Shown here piece after piece: positions 6,910-15,658 of a stretch of 64,000 bases of DNA (position 1 is its first letter; each line of letters opens with the position of its first letter). This DNA is from Sphingobium abikonense NBRC 16140 (lineage in GTDB: Bacteria > Pseudomonadota > Alphaproteobacteria > Sphingomonadales > Sphingomonadaceae), in the NCBI RefSeq assembly GCF_001598335.1, contig NZ_BCYT01000012.1, forward strand, positions 24,686 to 88,685, read 5' to 3'. Position numbers and translations under genes: made by a program. The notes under the pieces were generated by a model that was given only the letters and a program-made list of their open reading frames with translations, was not told where the DNA came from and did no database searches.

Positions 6910-9087
6910 TCACGCGGCCGCCTTCATGGATGCGGGCTTGTAGAAGGTCGCGCCGCTCGCCGCCATGTCGCGCAGCTGTTGCGTGGGAGCAAAGCGCGGC
7001 CCGTGCGCCTCCGCCAGCCGATCAAGCGTGGCGACGACATGGGCGATGCCGACCGTGTCCATGTGGCTGAAAGGCCCGCCGGTATAGGGCGCAAAGCCCC
7101 AGCCGAAGATCGCGCCGATATCGCCATCCTCGGGCGTCTCCAGCACGCCTTCCTCGAAACAGCGGGCGCATTCGATCAGCTGGCGATAGAGGAGGCGCTC
7201 TTTCACCGCCTCCACCTCGGGTTGCTCGGCCGCGCGCGGGAACATCTCGGCAAGCGCGGGCGAGAGATGCTTTTTCGCGCCTTCGGGATAGTCATACCAG
7301 CCCTTGCCATTCTTGCGGCCAAGGCGTCCGGCGTCGGTCATCCTGACCATGATGTCGTCGGACCCTTGCGGAACATAGGCGTCACCCAGTTCCTTCTTGG
7401 CCGCGGTCATGATCTTGACGCCCAGCTCGATCGACACTTCGTCGCTGACGGCGAGCGGGCCGGTCGGCATGCCGAGTTGCTTGCCGGCATTTTCGATGAG
7501 CGCGGGATTGACGCCTTCGCCGACCAGCTCCGCGCCTTCCTGCACATAGGTGCCAAAGCTGCGCGAGGTGTAGAAGCCGCGGCTGTCATGCACGACGATC
7601 GGGGTCTTCTTGATCTGCGCCACGAAATCCAGCGCCTTGGCGATGGCCGCCGGACCAGTCTTTTCGCCCAGGATGATTTCGACCAGCGGCATTTTTTCCA
7701 CCGGCGAGAAGAAATGGACGCCGATGAAATTTTCCGGCTTGCTCCATGCGTTTGCCAGCTTGGTGATAGGCAGCGTCGAGGTGTTGGACCCGAAGATGGT
7801 GTCGGCGCCCAGCACTTCCTCGACCTTCTTCGTGACTTCGGCCTTTATACCGACATCCTCGAACACCGCTTCAATGACGAAGTCGGCGCCGGCCAGGTCG
7901 GCATAATCGGTCGTCGGGGTTACGCGGGCAAGCGTGGCTTCCAGTTTTTCAGGCGTCATGCCCCGGCCGAGGCGCTTTTTCAGTACATCCTCGACATGGG
8001 CCTTGCCCTTTTCCGCATAGGCCTGATCGCGGTCGAACAGCACGACCTCCATGCCCGCCTGCGCGGCCACGGTCGCGATACCCGCACCCATCATCCCCGC
8101 GCCCAGCATGGCCAGCTTCTTCGTCGGCGCCTTGGCTTCATCCCTGGGACGGCGCGCGCCGCGTTCGGCGGCTTGCTTGTTCACGAACAGGGTGCGGATC
8201 ATGTTCGACGCCTGGGGATCGGCGGCGACCTTGGCGAAATATTTGCTTTCGATCCGGATGGCGCGGTCCATCGGCAGGGTGATGCCTTCATAGACGGCCG
8301 ACAGCAGCGCGATCGGCGCGTTCATGTTGCGCTGGGTCTGCTTGAGCGTCATCGGCAGCGCGCCTGCCATCGTCTGCACGAAGGCGGGGTTGAAGCCGCC
8401 CGCGCCGCCCGGAACCTTGAAGCCCTTGACGTCCCATGGCTGCGTATGCGCGCTCGGGTTGGCCTTCACCCATTCGCGCGCCGCATCGAGCGCGGTGCCC
8501 TGCGGCACGACCTGGTCTATTACCTTCATCATGGCGGCGTCGGCCGGGCGGAACATCTTGCCCTGGAGCATGTACATCAGCGAGGCCTGCACCCCCATGA
8601 TGCGCGGCAGCCGCTGCGAACCGCCGCCGCCGGGGAAGAGGCCAATCAGGATTTCGGGCAGGCCCAACTGAGTCTTGGGGCTATCGCCCACGAAGCGGCG
8701 ATGACAGGCGAGCGCGAGTTCGAACCCGCCGCCAACGCATGTGCCCTCGATCGCGCAGGCGATGGGCTTGCCGCAGGTTTCCAGCCGGCGAAACAGCTGG
8801 TTGAGCACGAACACCTTGTCAAAAATGTCGGCCGGGGCGGGGCGATCCCCGCTGCCGCTGCTGAGCATCGACCCGAAATATTTGAGGTCCATGCCGGCCA
8901 TGAAGCCGCTGTCCTTGCCCGACGCGATGACCGCGCCCTTGATGCCGTCCTCGGATGCGATACGCGTGATCGCGGCGTCGAGGTCAGCCAGGAGGTCGGG
9001 TCCGATGACGTTCATCGATTGGTTCGGCACGTCGATCGTAAGGGTGGCGATGCCGTCGGCGTCGGTGGTGAAGTTGATGGTGTTCAT
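6910..9087 (-). CDS. fadJ: FadJ/FadB-type multifunctional fatty-acid oxidation protein (enoyl-CoA hydratase / 3-hydroxyacyl-CoA dehydrogenase)
   Basis: This bifunctional enzyme hydrates 2-enoyl-CoA and oxidises 3-hydroxyacyl-CoA in beta-oxidation. The 725 residues hold an enoyl-CoA hydratase domain (about 1-190) with the oxyanion segment FMAGMDL and both catalytic glutamates, E123 (GGGFEL) and E145 (GLPEI). A linker follows, then an NAD-binding Rossmann domain at about 315-490 with LGAGMMGAGIA, and C-terminal dehydrogenase domains with the HFFSPVEKMPLVEI motif. It lies downstream of the thiolase gene in the same direction, with a 134-bp gap that contains a palindromic repeat element. The length is typical for FadJ. 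The chain-length preference is unknown. Confidence 0.95.
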   Translation of the reverse strand: MNTINFTTDADGIATLTIDVPNQSMNVIGPDLLADLDAAITRIASEDGIKGAVIASGKDSGFMAGMDLKYFGSMLSSGSGDRPAPADIFDKVFVLNQLFRRLETCGKPIACAIEGTCVGGGFELALACHRRFVGDSPKTQLGLPEILIGLFPGGGGSQRLPRIMGVQASLMYMLQGKMFRPADAAMMKVIDQVVPQGTALDAAREWVKANPSAHTQPWDVKGFKVPGGAGGFNPAFVQTMAGALPMTLKQTQRNMNAPIALLSAVYEGITLPMDRAIRIESKYFAKVAADPQASNMIRTLFVNKQAAERGARRPRDEAKAPTKKLAMLGAGMMGAGIATVAAQAGMEVVLFDRDQAYAEKGKAHVEDVLKKRLGRGMTPEKLEATLARVTPTTDYADLAGADFVIEAVFEDVGIKAEVTKKVEEVLGADTIFGSNTSTLPITKLANAWSKPENFIGVHFFSPVEKMPLVEIILGEKTGPAAIAKALDFVAQIKKTPIVVHDSRGFYTSRSFGTYVQEGAELVGEGVNPALIENAGKQLGMPTGPLAVSDEVSIELGVKIMTAAKKELGDAYVPQGSDDIMVRMTDAGRLGRKNGKGWYDYPEGAKKHLSPALAEMFPRAAEQPEVEAVKERLLYRQLIECARCFEEGVLETPEDGDIGAIFGWGFAPYTGGPFSHMDTVGIAHVVATLDRLAEAHGPRFAPTQQLRDMAASGATFYKPASMKAAA

Positions 9088-9106
9088 GATGCAGCCTTTC
9101 CCATCT

Positions 9107-9211
9107 CCGTTCGTGCCGAGTAGGGTCTGAGCTTGTCGAAGACCCGTATCGAAGCATTGATCCTTCGATACGCCATTTCGACGTCGCTCAATGGCTACTC
9201 AGGACGAACGG
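9107..9211. repeat. REP/BIME-like palindromic intergenic repeat, copy 1
   Basis: The element begins CCGTTCG and ends CGAACGG. Inside are GAGCTTGTCGAAGACCC and the inverted block CCTTCGATACG, so nearly the whole 105 bases fold on themselves. Two relatives occur at 31100-31214 and 42378-42456 with the same ends and the same CTTGTCGAAG core. It sits between the thiolase and fadJ genes of one operon. Confidence 0.85.
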
Positions 9212-9221
9212 ACTATATTTC

Positions 9222-10436
9222 TCAAATACGCTCGATGATGATGCCGGTGCCCATGCCTGCGCCCACGCACAGGTTGACGAGCGCGGTGCCCTTGCCGGAC
9301 CGTTCCAGTTCGTCGAGCGCGGTGCCAAGCACCATGGCGCCCGTCGCGCCAAGCGGGTGGCCCATGGCGATCGCGCCGCCGTTCACATTGATCTTGCTAT
9401 GATCAAGCTCCATCGCCTGCATGTAGCGCAGCACGACCGAGGCGAAGGCTTCGTTCAGTTCCCACAGGTCGATATCGTCCTTGGTCATGCCGGCGCGTTG
9501 CAGCAGCTTGCCCGCGACAAATTCCGGCCCGGTCAGCATGATCAGCGGTTCCGACCCGATCGACGCCATGGCGCGGATCCTCGCGCGTGGCTTGAGGCCA
9601 TATTTGTCGCCCATATCCTTGTTGCCGACCAGCACGGCCGCCGCGCCGTCGACAATGCCGCTGCTGTTGCCGGCATGATGGACATGGTTGACCTTTTCTA
9701 GTTCGGGATAGCGGAGCAGGGCCACGGTGTCGAAGCCCGGCATCTCCTCACCCAAGGCGGCGAAACTGGGCTTGAGCGCGCCGAGCGACTGCATCGTCGC
9801 GTCCGGGCGCATATGTTCGTCATGGTCGAGCACGACCTGCCCGATCACATCCTTCACCGGCACGATCGACTTTTTAAAACGTCCTTCGTCCCACGCTTGC
9901 TTGGCGCGCTGCTGGCTTTCGACGGCATAAGCGTCCACGTCGTCGCGGCTGATGCCGAACTTGGTGGCGATGACGTCCGCGCCAATGCCCTGCGGCGCGA
10001 AATAGGTCTTGTAAGCGACCGCCGGGTCCATCGCCCAGGCGCCGCCGTCCGACGCCATCGGCACGCGGCTCATCGATTCGACGCCGCCGCCGATCGCGAA
10101 CATCGCTTCGCCCGAAAATATCTTGGCCGCTGCCATGTTGACCGCTTCAAGGCCCGATGCGCAAAAGCGGTTGATCTGAACCCCCGGCACGGTCTGCGCA
10201 TAGTCGGCGTTGAGCACGGCGACGCGCGCAATGTCCGCGCCCTGTTCGCCCACGGGACTGACGCAGCCCAGGATGACGTCATCGACATCGGCGGTGTCGA
10301 TCTGGCTGCGGTCGCGCACCGCCTCCAGCACCTGCGTCGCCAGTTGGATGGGGGTGATTTCGTGCAGCGAGCCGTCTGCCTTGCCCCGGCCCCGGGGCGT
10401 GCGGACGGCGTCGTAAATATAGGCTTCCATTGTCAT
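9222..10436 (-). CDS. fadA: acetyl-CoA C-acyltransferase (thiolase)
   Basis: The thiolase cleaves 3-ketoacyl-CoA in the last step of beta-oxidation. The 404-residue protein shows all thiolase signatures: [15 protein letters not shown] (about residues 88-102) with the nucleophilic cysteine, then [18 protein letters not shown] with the catalytic histidine. [15 protein letters not shown] at the C-terminus has the second cysteine. It is the first gene of a two-gene operon with fadJ. A 16-bp perfect inverted repeat lies about 62 bp upstream and is probably its operator. The alternative assignment, an acetoacetyl-CoA-specific thiolase, is less likely given the fadJ partner. Confidence 0.95.
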   Translation of the reverse strand: MTMEAYIYDAVRTPRGRGKADGSLHEITPIQLATQVLEAVRDRSQIDTADVDDVILGCVSPVGEQGADIARVAVLNADYAQTVPGVQINRFCASGLEAVNMAAAKIFSGEAMFAIGGGVESMSRVPMASDGGAWAMDPAVAYKTYFAPQGIGADVIATKFGISRDDVDAYAVESQQRAKQAWDEGRFKKSIVPVKDVIGQVVLDHDEHMRPDATMQSLGALKPSFAALGEEMPGFDTVALLRYPELEKVNHVHHAGNSSGIVDGAAAVLVGNKDMGDKYGLKPRARIRAMASIGSEPLIMLTGPEFVAGKLLQRAGMTKDDIDLWELNEAFASVVLRYMQAMELDHSKINVNGGAIAMGHPLGATGAMVLGTALDELERSGKGTALVNLCVGAGMGTGIIIERI

Positions 10437-10747
10437 TCCCTCTCCATGGGGTCCTCGTGGCGCATAGCCGGATGAACGGGATCTGCTCGCAAATGTATTT
10501 ACGTTTACGTAAAGTGCAAGTGTCTAATGTCGCCGTCCTAGTCGGTCCGCTATGCCGTAACGGCAGGACAAGCTGGTGAAAGATGGATCGCGAGAATGTC
10601 GCTTTCCGTGTCACCTTTGAACCCCTCTTGGCAAAGAATCGTCAACGCCGGCACCGTGAAACCGGAAGCGTGCCGGCCCGTTATCCGACCCGAGGGATCA
10701 AGAGGCTGACGCATGACGGGTTTGACGCTGGTGACGGATTGCGCTTC
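10437..10747. other. intergenic region between fadA and the MFS gene
   Basis: These 311 bases hold the promoter region of the fadA operon, including the inverted repeat at 10498-10513, and the unmarked promoter of the plus-strand MFS gene. The MFS frame is open back to 10583, but this part has no transporter-like sequence and no ribosome site, so I treat it as non-coding. Confidence 0.6.
10498..10513. promoter_or_regulatory. palindromic operator upstream of fadA-fadJ
   Basis: TTTACGTTTACGTAAA is a perfect 7-bp inverted repeat (TTTACGT/ACGTAAA) around TT. It lies 62 bp before the fadA start. Its form fits a dimeric repressor and, from memory, resembles sites of the MerR-family regulator LiuR that controls acyl-CoA degradation genes. 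No such regulator gene is in the window. Confidence 0.6.
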
Positions 10748-12418
10748 ATGACGGGCGTGTCCGATCCTGCTTCCGCTTCCCCAGCCTCGCCATTCTCCAT
10801 TCCGGTCTTCCGGGAGATCTGGTTTGCCAGCCTTGCGTCCAATTTCGGCGGGTTGATCCAGTCGGTTGGCGCGGCGTGGATGATGACATCCCTGTCCGCG
10901 TCGCCCCTGCTGATCGCGCTCGTGCCCGCCGCGACGACATTGCCGATCATGCTATTGTCGCTCTGGGCGGGAGCGGTTGCCGACAATCTGGAGCGGCGCA
11001 AGGTGATGATCGCCTGCCAGGCGTTCATGTTGCTGGTGTCGGCGCTGCTCGCGGCGACCGCCTGGGCGGGATGGATGACGCCCTGGCTGCTGCTGGGGTT
11101 CACCTTTCTTCTGGGATGCGCCACTGCGATCAATGGCCCGGCGTGGCAGGCGTCGGTGGGCGACATGGTGCCGCGCGCCGTCCTGCCCAGCGCGGTGGCG
11201 ATGAACAGCATGGGTTTCAACCTGGCGCGCAGCGTCGGGCCGGCGCTGGGCGGCGTGATCGTCGCGACGGCGGGGGCGGCGGCCGCATTCGTCACCAATG
11301 CGGTCAGCTATCTGGGCCTGTTGGCGGTGCTGGCGCGCTGGCGGCCTGAACTGCCGCCCAAATTGCTGCCGCGCGAACGGTTGGGCGTCGCCATGCTGGC
11401 TGGGCTTGGCTATGTATCCATGTCGCCCAAAATCAAGCTGGTGCTGCTGCGCGCGGGCATTTTTGGTCTGGGCGCCGCCGCCGTTTCGGCGCTGATGCCG
11501 CTGGTCGCGCGCGACTTGTTGGGCGGCGGGGCCTTGACCTTCGGCGTCACCAGCGGTGCCTTCGGAGTTGGCGCGGTGCTGGGCGCGCTGTCCAGCCGCC
11601 GCCTGCGCACTCGTTATTCGGTCGAGGCCATCGTGCGATCGGCCGCGCTTGCGCTGGCACTCGGAACGGCGATGACGGGGGCGAGCAGTTGGCTCTGGGT
11701 GGCCTTGCCCGGCTATATGCTGGCGGGCGCGGGCTGGGTGCTGGCGCTGTCGACATTCAACGTGTCGGTGCAGATGTCCGCGCCGCGCTGGGTCGTCGCG
11801 CGCGCGGTCGCCCTGTATCAGATGGTGGCGTTTGGCGGCATGGCGGGCGGCGCCTGGCTGTTTGGCTGGATCGCCGAACATCAGGGCGTGGTCATCAGCC
11901 TCTATGTCGCGGCCGGAGTGCAGTTTCTCGCCGCGATACTGGGCCTGTGGCGTCCGCTGCCCCAGATTGGCGACGACAATCTGGACCCGCGCGGCGACTG
12001 GCAGGAGCCGGACACGGCCGTCCCGGTCGAACCGCGCAGCGGCCCGATTATCGTCACCATCGAATATCGCATTCCCGCCGGGTCGGTCGTGCCCTTTCTG
12101 ACGGCGATGAGCGAGCGCAAGCGCATCCGCAAGCGCGACGGTGCGCATGGCTGGCAGTTGCTCCGCGATCTGGGCGAAAGCGATCTGTGGGTCGAGCGCT
12201 ATCATGTGTCGACCTGGCTCGATTATATCCGCCACAATCAGCGCCGCACCGTCGCGGATATTGCCAATAGCGAAGCCATTCAGGCCCTGCACGACCGTCC
12301 CGAACCCCCGGTCGTCCGTCGCCGGCTGGAGCGGCAGACCGGTTCCCTGCCGCTCAGTCGGTCGCCGGATGCACGGGAAATGGGGGAGGGCTGGATCGAC
12401 CCGACTCGGTCGAGCTAA
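10748..12418 (+). CDS. MFS exporter with C-terminal soluble domain (MFS_3 family)
   Basis: This is a 12-helix major facilitator of the MFS_3 group, related to enterobactin-exporter-like permeases. The 556-residue protein starts MTGVSDPASAS and has FREIWFASLASNFGGLIQSVGAAWMM-type residues in helix 1. LWAGAVADNLERRKVM is the MFS motif A loop, and the membrane part reaches to about residue 400. A soluble C-terminal domain follows (IIVTIEYRIPAG ... LWVERYHVSTWLDYIRHNQRR) that looks like an antibiotic-biosynthesis-monooxygenase fold and is common in this group. The exported compound is unknown. The stop is directly followed, with no gap, by the stop codon of the convergent MobA-like gene. Confidence 0.88.
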   Translation: MTGVSDPASASPASPFSIPVFREIWFASLASNFGGLIQSVGAAWMMTSLSASPLLIALVPAATTLPIMLLSLWAGAVADNLERRKVMIACQAFMLLVSALLAATAWAGWMTPWLLLGFTFLLGCATAINGPAWQASVGDMVPRAVLPSAVAMNSMGFNLARSVGPALGGVIVATAGAAAAFVTNAVSYLGLLAVLARWRPELPPKLLPRERLGVAMLAGLGYVSMSPKIKLVLLRAGIFGLGAAAVSALMPLVARDLLGGGALTFGVTSGAFGVGAVLGALSSRRLRTRYSVEAIVRSAALALALGTAMTGASSWLWVALPGYMLAGAGWVLALSTFNVSVQMSAPRWVVARAVALYQMVAFGGMAGGAWLFGWIAEHQGVVISLYVAAGVQFLAAILGLWRPLPQIGDDNLDPRGDWQEPDTAVPVEPRSGPIIVTIEYRIPAGSVVPFLTAMSERKRIRKRDGAHGWQLLRDLGESDLWVERYHVSTWLDYIRHNQRRTVADIANSEAIQALHDRPEPPVVRRRLERQTGSLPLSRSPDAREMGEGWIDPTRSS

Positions 12419-13003
12419 TCAACTTGCCGTGGCGAGATCGTCGGGCGTGTCGATGTCGCGCAGGATACCGGCTGGCGCTTCGATCTGCAATCCGTGGCTC
12501 AGCAGTGCGCGTGCCCCCTGATCGCCCCGCAGCGCGAGCAATTCGGGGAAATGCTTGCGGCCGATAAAGGCCGGCGGTGACGACGAAAAGCCGTCCGTCG
12601 ATGCGACCACGGATCGTATGTCCTCTGCCGCCAGGCAGATGTGATTATAGTGCGTCTGCGGCACGTCGGGCATGTCTGCGAGGCAGATGAGGATGCCGCG
12701 CACGTCCCGGTTGGGCATGACATGCCGCACCGCGCGCACGATGCTGCCCGACATACCGTCCTGCGGCCGGTCATTGACGATGATGCTGTAGCCGCGCCGG
12801 TCGAGCTTGCGATGGATGACCGGGGCTTCGTCGATCGGGCGTGTCACGGCGACGAGTTCGGCAAAGGCCATAGAGGCGATGGTTTCCAGCACATGAGCCG
12901 CAATCGGCTTGCCGCGCAGGGTGGCCATCAGCTTGTCTTCCTCGCCAAAGCGGGAGGATGTGCCAGCGGCAAGCAGCACGGCGGCAATATGTTCAGTGCG
13001 CAT
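12419..13003 (-). CDS. MobA-like nucleotidyltransferase (MocA/NTP_transf_3 family)
   Basis: Proteins of this family transfer CMP or GMP to molybdopterin, or act in related cofactor steps. The 194-residue product has the N-terminal LLAAGTSSRFGEEDKLMATLRGKPIA-type nucleotide-binding loop (residues about 10-35) and NDRPQDGMSGSIVRA (about 77-91). LICLADMPDVP, the Mg-binding aspartate segment, lies at about 107-117. The end HDIDTPDDL-like segment (RDIDTPDDL) is also typical. It resembles cytidylyltransferases that accompany molybdenum hydroxylases, but no hydroxylase or Moco gene is in the window. It is divergent from folE (153 bp gap). Confidence 0.85.
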   Translation of the reverse strand: MRTEHIAAVLLAAGTSSRFGEEDKLMATLRGKPIAAHVLETIASMAFAELVAVTRPIDEAPVIHRKLDRRGYSIIVNDRPQDGMSGSIVRAVRHVMPNRDVRGILICLADMPDVPQTHYNHICLAAEDIRSVVASTDGFSSSPPAFIGRKHFPELLALRGDQGARALLSHGLQIEAPAGILRDIDTPDDLATAS

Positions 13004-13156
13004 AGGGCGAGGCGAATGTCATGTTTATGAGGCGATCCCGTTTGCATCGCGATGTGCCACCGGGACGATGCCAAGTCCAGTATGTGGAAAGGACTGGTCA
13101 GGCTGGACCCCAATTGCCATATGCGGGGCCGATAAGCAAAGGAGCGGCAAAAGCCC

Positions 13157-13762
13157 ATGGCATGTGACATTGATGCGGAAACCGTTGGCGCAGGCAAGGA
13201 ACCCGTGCCCGCGGAGGTCAGCGAGGCCATTCGCACGCTGATCCGCTGGGCCGGCGACGCGCCCGAGCGCGAGGGCCTTATGGAAACGCCCGAGCGCGTG
13301 GCGCGGGCCTGGCGCGAATATTGCCGCGGCTATGGGGATGATCCGGCCTATCATCTTTCGCGCATCTTCCACGAAGTGGGCGGTTATGACGACATCGTCC
13401 TGCTGAAGGACATCCCGTTCCAGTCGCATTGCGAACATCATATGGCGCCGATCGTGGGCAAGGCGCATATCGCCTATCTGCCCGGCGACTATGTCGTTGG
13501 CATTTCCAAGCTGGCGCGCGTGCTCCACGCCTATGCCAATCGGTTGCAGGTGCAGGAAAGGCTGACGTCCGAAGTCGCCAATTGCATCCAGGAGCATCTG
13601 AAGCCCCAGGGGGTCGCCGTTGTCATCGAAGCGACCCATGGCTGCATGACCGGGCGGGGCGTGCGCACGCCCAATGTCGTCATGAAGACCAGCCGCATGC
13701 TGGGCGTCTTTCGAGATGACGAAAAATCGCGCGAGGAAGTGTTGAAGCTTATCGGCGCATGA
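13157..13762 (+). CDS. folE: GTP cyclohydrolase I
   Basis: FolE converts GTP to 7,8-dihydroneopterin triphosphate, the first pterin of the folate pathway. The 201-residue product carries the zinc ligands in SHCEHHMAPI (about residues 93-102) and HGCMTGRGVRTPN (about 157-169). Upstream is the substrate segment LMETPERVARAW. The length is normal. Its stop overlaps the start of the next gene as ATGA, so the downstream SDR is translationally coupled. That pairing points to a tetrahydropterin reductase function for the SDR. AGGAG lies 12 bp before the ATG. Confidence 0.97.
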   Translation: MACDIDAETVGAGKEPVPAEVSEAIRTLIRWAGDAPEREGLMETPERVARAWREYCRGYGDDPAYHLSRIFHEVGGYDDIVLLKDIPFQSHCEHHMAPIVGKAHIAYLPGDYVVGISKLARVLHAYANRLQVQERLTSEVANCIQEHLKPQGVAVVIEATHGCMTGRGVRTPNVVMKTSRMLGVFRDDEKSREEVLKLIGA

Positions 13763-14598
13763 TCGAACCGGAGGAAACGGGGTATCGCCCGCTGGGGCGC
13801 GCACGGGCCGATGCGGAGCCGGTGGGCAAGCCGCTGGCGGCCAAGCGGCTGGCGCTGGTGACGGGCGGGCACCGGCGGCTGGGCGGGATCATTACCGCCG
13901 CTCTGGCGCGGGCCGGCCATTCGCTGGCGATCCATGGCAGCCATGACACGCGGCTCGATTCCCACCTGGCGCTGGCGCTGGAGGAGGAGGGGACGGAATG
14001 GGACGGCTTCGTCGTCGACTTCGCCGACCCCGAAGGCGCGGAGGAACTGGTGGCGAAGGTCGCCGAGCGTTTCGGACGGCCGCCCGACATATTGGTCAAC
14101 AGCGCGGCGATGTTCGGTCAGGATCGGCTGGAATCCGTCACCGCCGATGACCTGATGCGCCATTATGCCGTCAATTGTGCGGCGCCGGTCATGCTGACCA
14201 AGGCGTTTGCGACCGTGCCTGCCGGCGCAGTCGACCGGTGTATTATCAATATTCTGGACCAGCGGATCGACCATCCCCATGGCGACCAGCTGGCCTATAC
14301 GCTTTCGAAGCTGGCGCTGGCCGGGTTGACGCGGACCAGCGCGGCAAGCCTGGCGCCCAGAGTGCGGGTCAATGCGGTCGCGCCGGGCCTGACCATCGCG
14401 ACGCCCGATTATGACGCGGCGCAGATGGAGCGGCTGGGCGAGATGATGCCGCTCGCCCGCCTGCCGCAGGCCGACGAGATCGCGCAGGCGGTTCTCTATC
14501 TGACGGAAGCAAGCGCCGTCACCGGTCAGACGCTCTACGTCGATGGCGGCGCGCACCTCAAAAGCTATGAGCGCGATTTCATGCATCTGTGCCGGTGA
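13759..14598 (+). CDS. SDR oxidoreductase, probable FolM/pteridine-reductase type
   Basis: This 279-residue short-chain dehydrogenase starts inside the folE stop codon. The cofactor loop reads LVTGGHRRLGG. It has the T-G-x3-R-x-G form known from pteridine reductases and FolM, not the usual TGxxxGxG. NSAAMF, and YTLSKLALAGLTR with the YxxxK catalytic pair, follow; the C-terminal segment GQTLYVDGGAHL closes the fold. FolM reduces dihydromonapterin and dihydrofolate. Coupling to GTP cyclohydrolase I, which makes the pterin precursor, fits this. There is an N-terminal extension of about 30 residues before the Rossmann strand. The specific reaction is inferred from motif and context. Confidence 0.75.
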   Translation: MIEPEETGYRPLGRARADAEPVGKPLAAKRLALVTGGHRRLGGIITAALARAGHSLAIHGSHDTRLDSHLALALEEEGTEWDGFVVDFADPEGAEELVAKVAERFGRPPDILVNSAAMFGQDRLESVTADDLMRHYAVNCAAPVMLTKAFATVPAGAVDRCIINILDQRIDHPHGDQLAYTLSKLALAGLTRTSAASLAPRVRVNAVAPGLTIATPDYDAAQMERLGEMMPLARLPQADEIAQAVLYLTEASAVTGQTLYVDGGAHLKSYERDFMHLCR

Positions 14599-14685
14599 CA
14601 TTGGCACAAATGCGAGGGGGTGAAGGCTGGCGATCCGCGACGCACCGCCATAAAGCGGTCCTGAACATAGATAAGGGAGATGGCG

Positions 14686-15465
14686 ATGACCTATGAAACG
14701 ATCCTGGTGGAACAACGCGACGCGGTGACGCTGATCACGCTCAACCGGCCGCAGGCGCTCAATGCGCTCAACAGCCAGGTGCTGGCTGACCTGACTGCGG
14801 CGTTCGCGGCCTATGATGCGGACGCGACGCAGCGCTGCGCCGTGCTGACCGGCAGCGGGGAAAAGGCCTTCGCCGCGGGCGCCGACATCAAGGAAATGGT
14901 CGACAAACCGGCGGCCGACTTTTTCCTGGAGGATTTCTTTTCCGGCTGGCAGACCGGCGTCGTTGCCACGCGCAAGCCCTGGATCGCGGCGGTCAATGGC
15001 TTCGCCCTAGGCGGCGGGTGCGAACTGGCGATGATGGCGGACTATATCATCGCGGCCGACACGGCGAAATTCGGCCAGCCTGAAATCAAGCTGGGCGTGG
15101 CGCCTGGCATGGGCGGATCGCAGCGGCTGACCCGCGCGGTGGGCAAGGCGAAAGCGATGGACATGTGCCTTACTGGCCGGATGATGGGTGCGGAAGAGGC
15201 CGAGCGTGCGGGTCTGGTGAGCCGCATCGTGCCGGCGGCGCAGTTGCTGGATGAAGCGCTCAAGGACGCGGCCCTGATTGCATCCATGCCGCCAATGGCG
15301 ACGATGGTGAACAAGGAGATGGTCAACATCGCCTTCGAAACCGGGCTGGCGCAGGGGCTGCTGACCGAACGGCGGCTGTTCCAGATTCTGACCGCGACCG
15401 AGGACAAGAAGGAAGGCATGACCGCTTTTGTCGAAAAGCGCGCGGGCGTCTGGAAGGGACGCTGA
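14686..15465 (+). CDS. enoyl-CoA hydratase
   Basis: The enzyme adds water to 2-enoyl-CoA in beta-oxidation. The 259-residue crotonase-fold protein shows [10 protein letters not shown] (oxyanion hole, about residues 62-71). [15 protein letters not shown] with one catalytic glutamate and [19 protein letters not shown] with the other follow, as in mitochondrial short-chain hydratase. The frame is open from an ATG at 14680, but AAGGGAG at 14673-14679 sits directly against that codon. It is six bases from the ATG at 14686, which I therefore take as the start ([10 protein letters not shown]). It stands alone on the plus strand between the folE-SDR pair and the TonB receptor. Confidence 0.93.
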   Translation: MTYETILVEQRDAVTLITLNRPQALNALNSQVLADLTAAFAAYDADATQRCAVLTGSGEKAFAAGADIKEMVDKPAADFFLEDFFSGWQTGVVATRKPWIAAVNGFALGGGCELAMMADYIIAADTAKFGQPEIKLGVAPGMGGSQRLTRAVGKAKAMDMCLTGRMMGAEEAERAGLVSRIVPAAQLLDEALKDAALIASMPPMATMVNKEMVNIAFETGLAQGLLTERRLFQILTATEDKKEGMTAFVEKRAGVWKGR

Positions 15466-15658
15466 GACGATTTTGTTGCCATGATGCAACAGCGGACACA
15501 TTTATGACGGACAGATAGCGGCTCGGCGCGCCAACCTCGTTTCAACAGGCAACTGAAGCGACTGGTGGGCGCGTCCAAGACCCGGCCAGCGACCATGGGA
15601 GAGGGGGGGCGGATCGTCGCGCCACCTGATCGGCTCGCACTAGCCAGGGAGCCTTTTC

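Noticed and set aside
6820..9123. 767-residue open frame on the plus strand opposite fadJ
   Set aside because: It is antisense to a gene with complete catalytic motifs, and the protein is rich in R, H, G and D, as expected from GC-rich third positions. No family sequence is seen.
9107..9211. Insertion sequence or CRISPR repeat
   Set aside because: There is no transposase frame and no regular spacer pattern; the copies are single, dispersed and self-complementary, which fits a REP/BIME element.
10583..10747. N-terminal extension of the MFS exporter
   Set aside because: The 55 extra residues are polar and have no counterpart in MFS_3 proteins; there is no ribosome site before 10583.
10952..12292. 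446-residue minus-strand frame opposite the MFS exporter
   Set aside because: Composition of a shadow frame (R/Q/H-rich); the plus strand carries MFS motifs and twelve helices.
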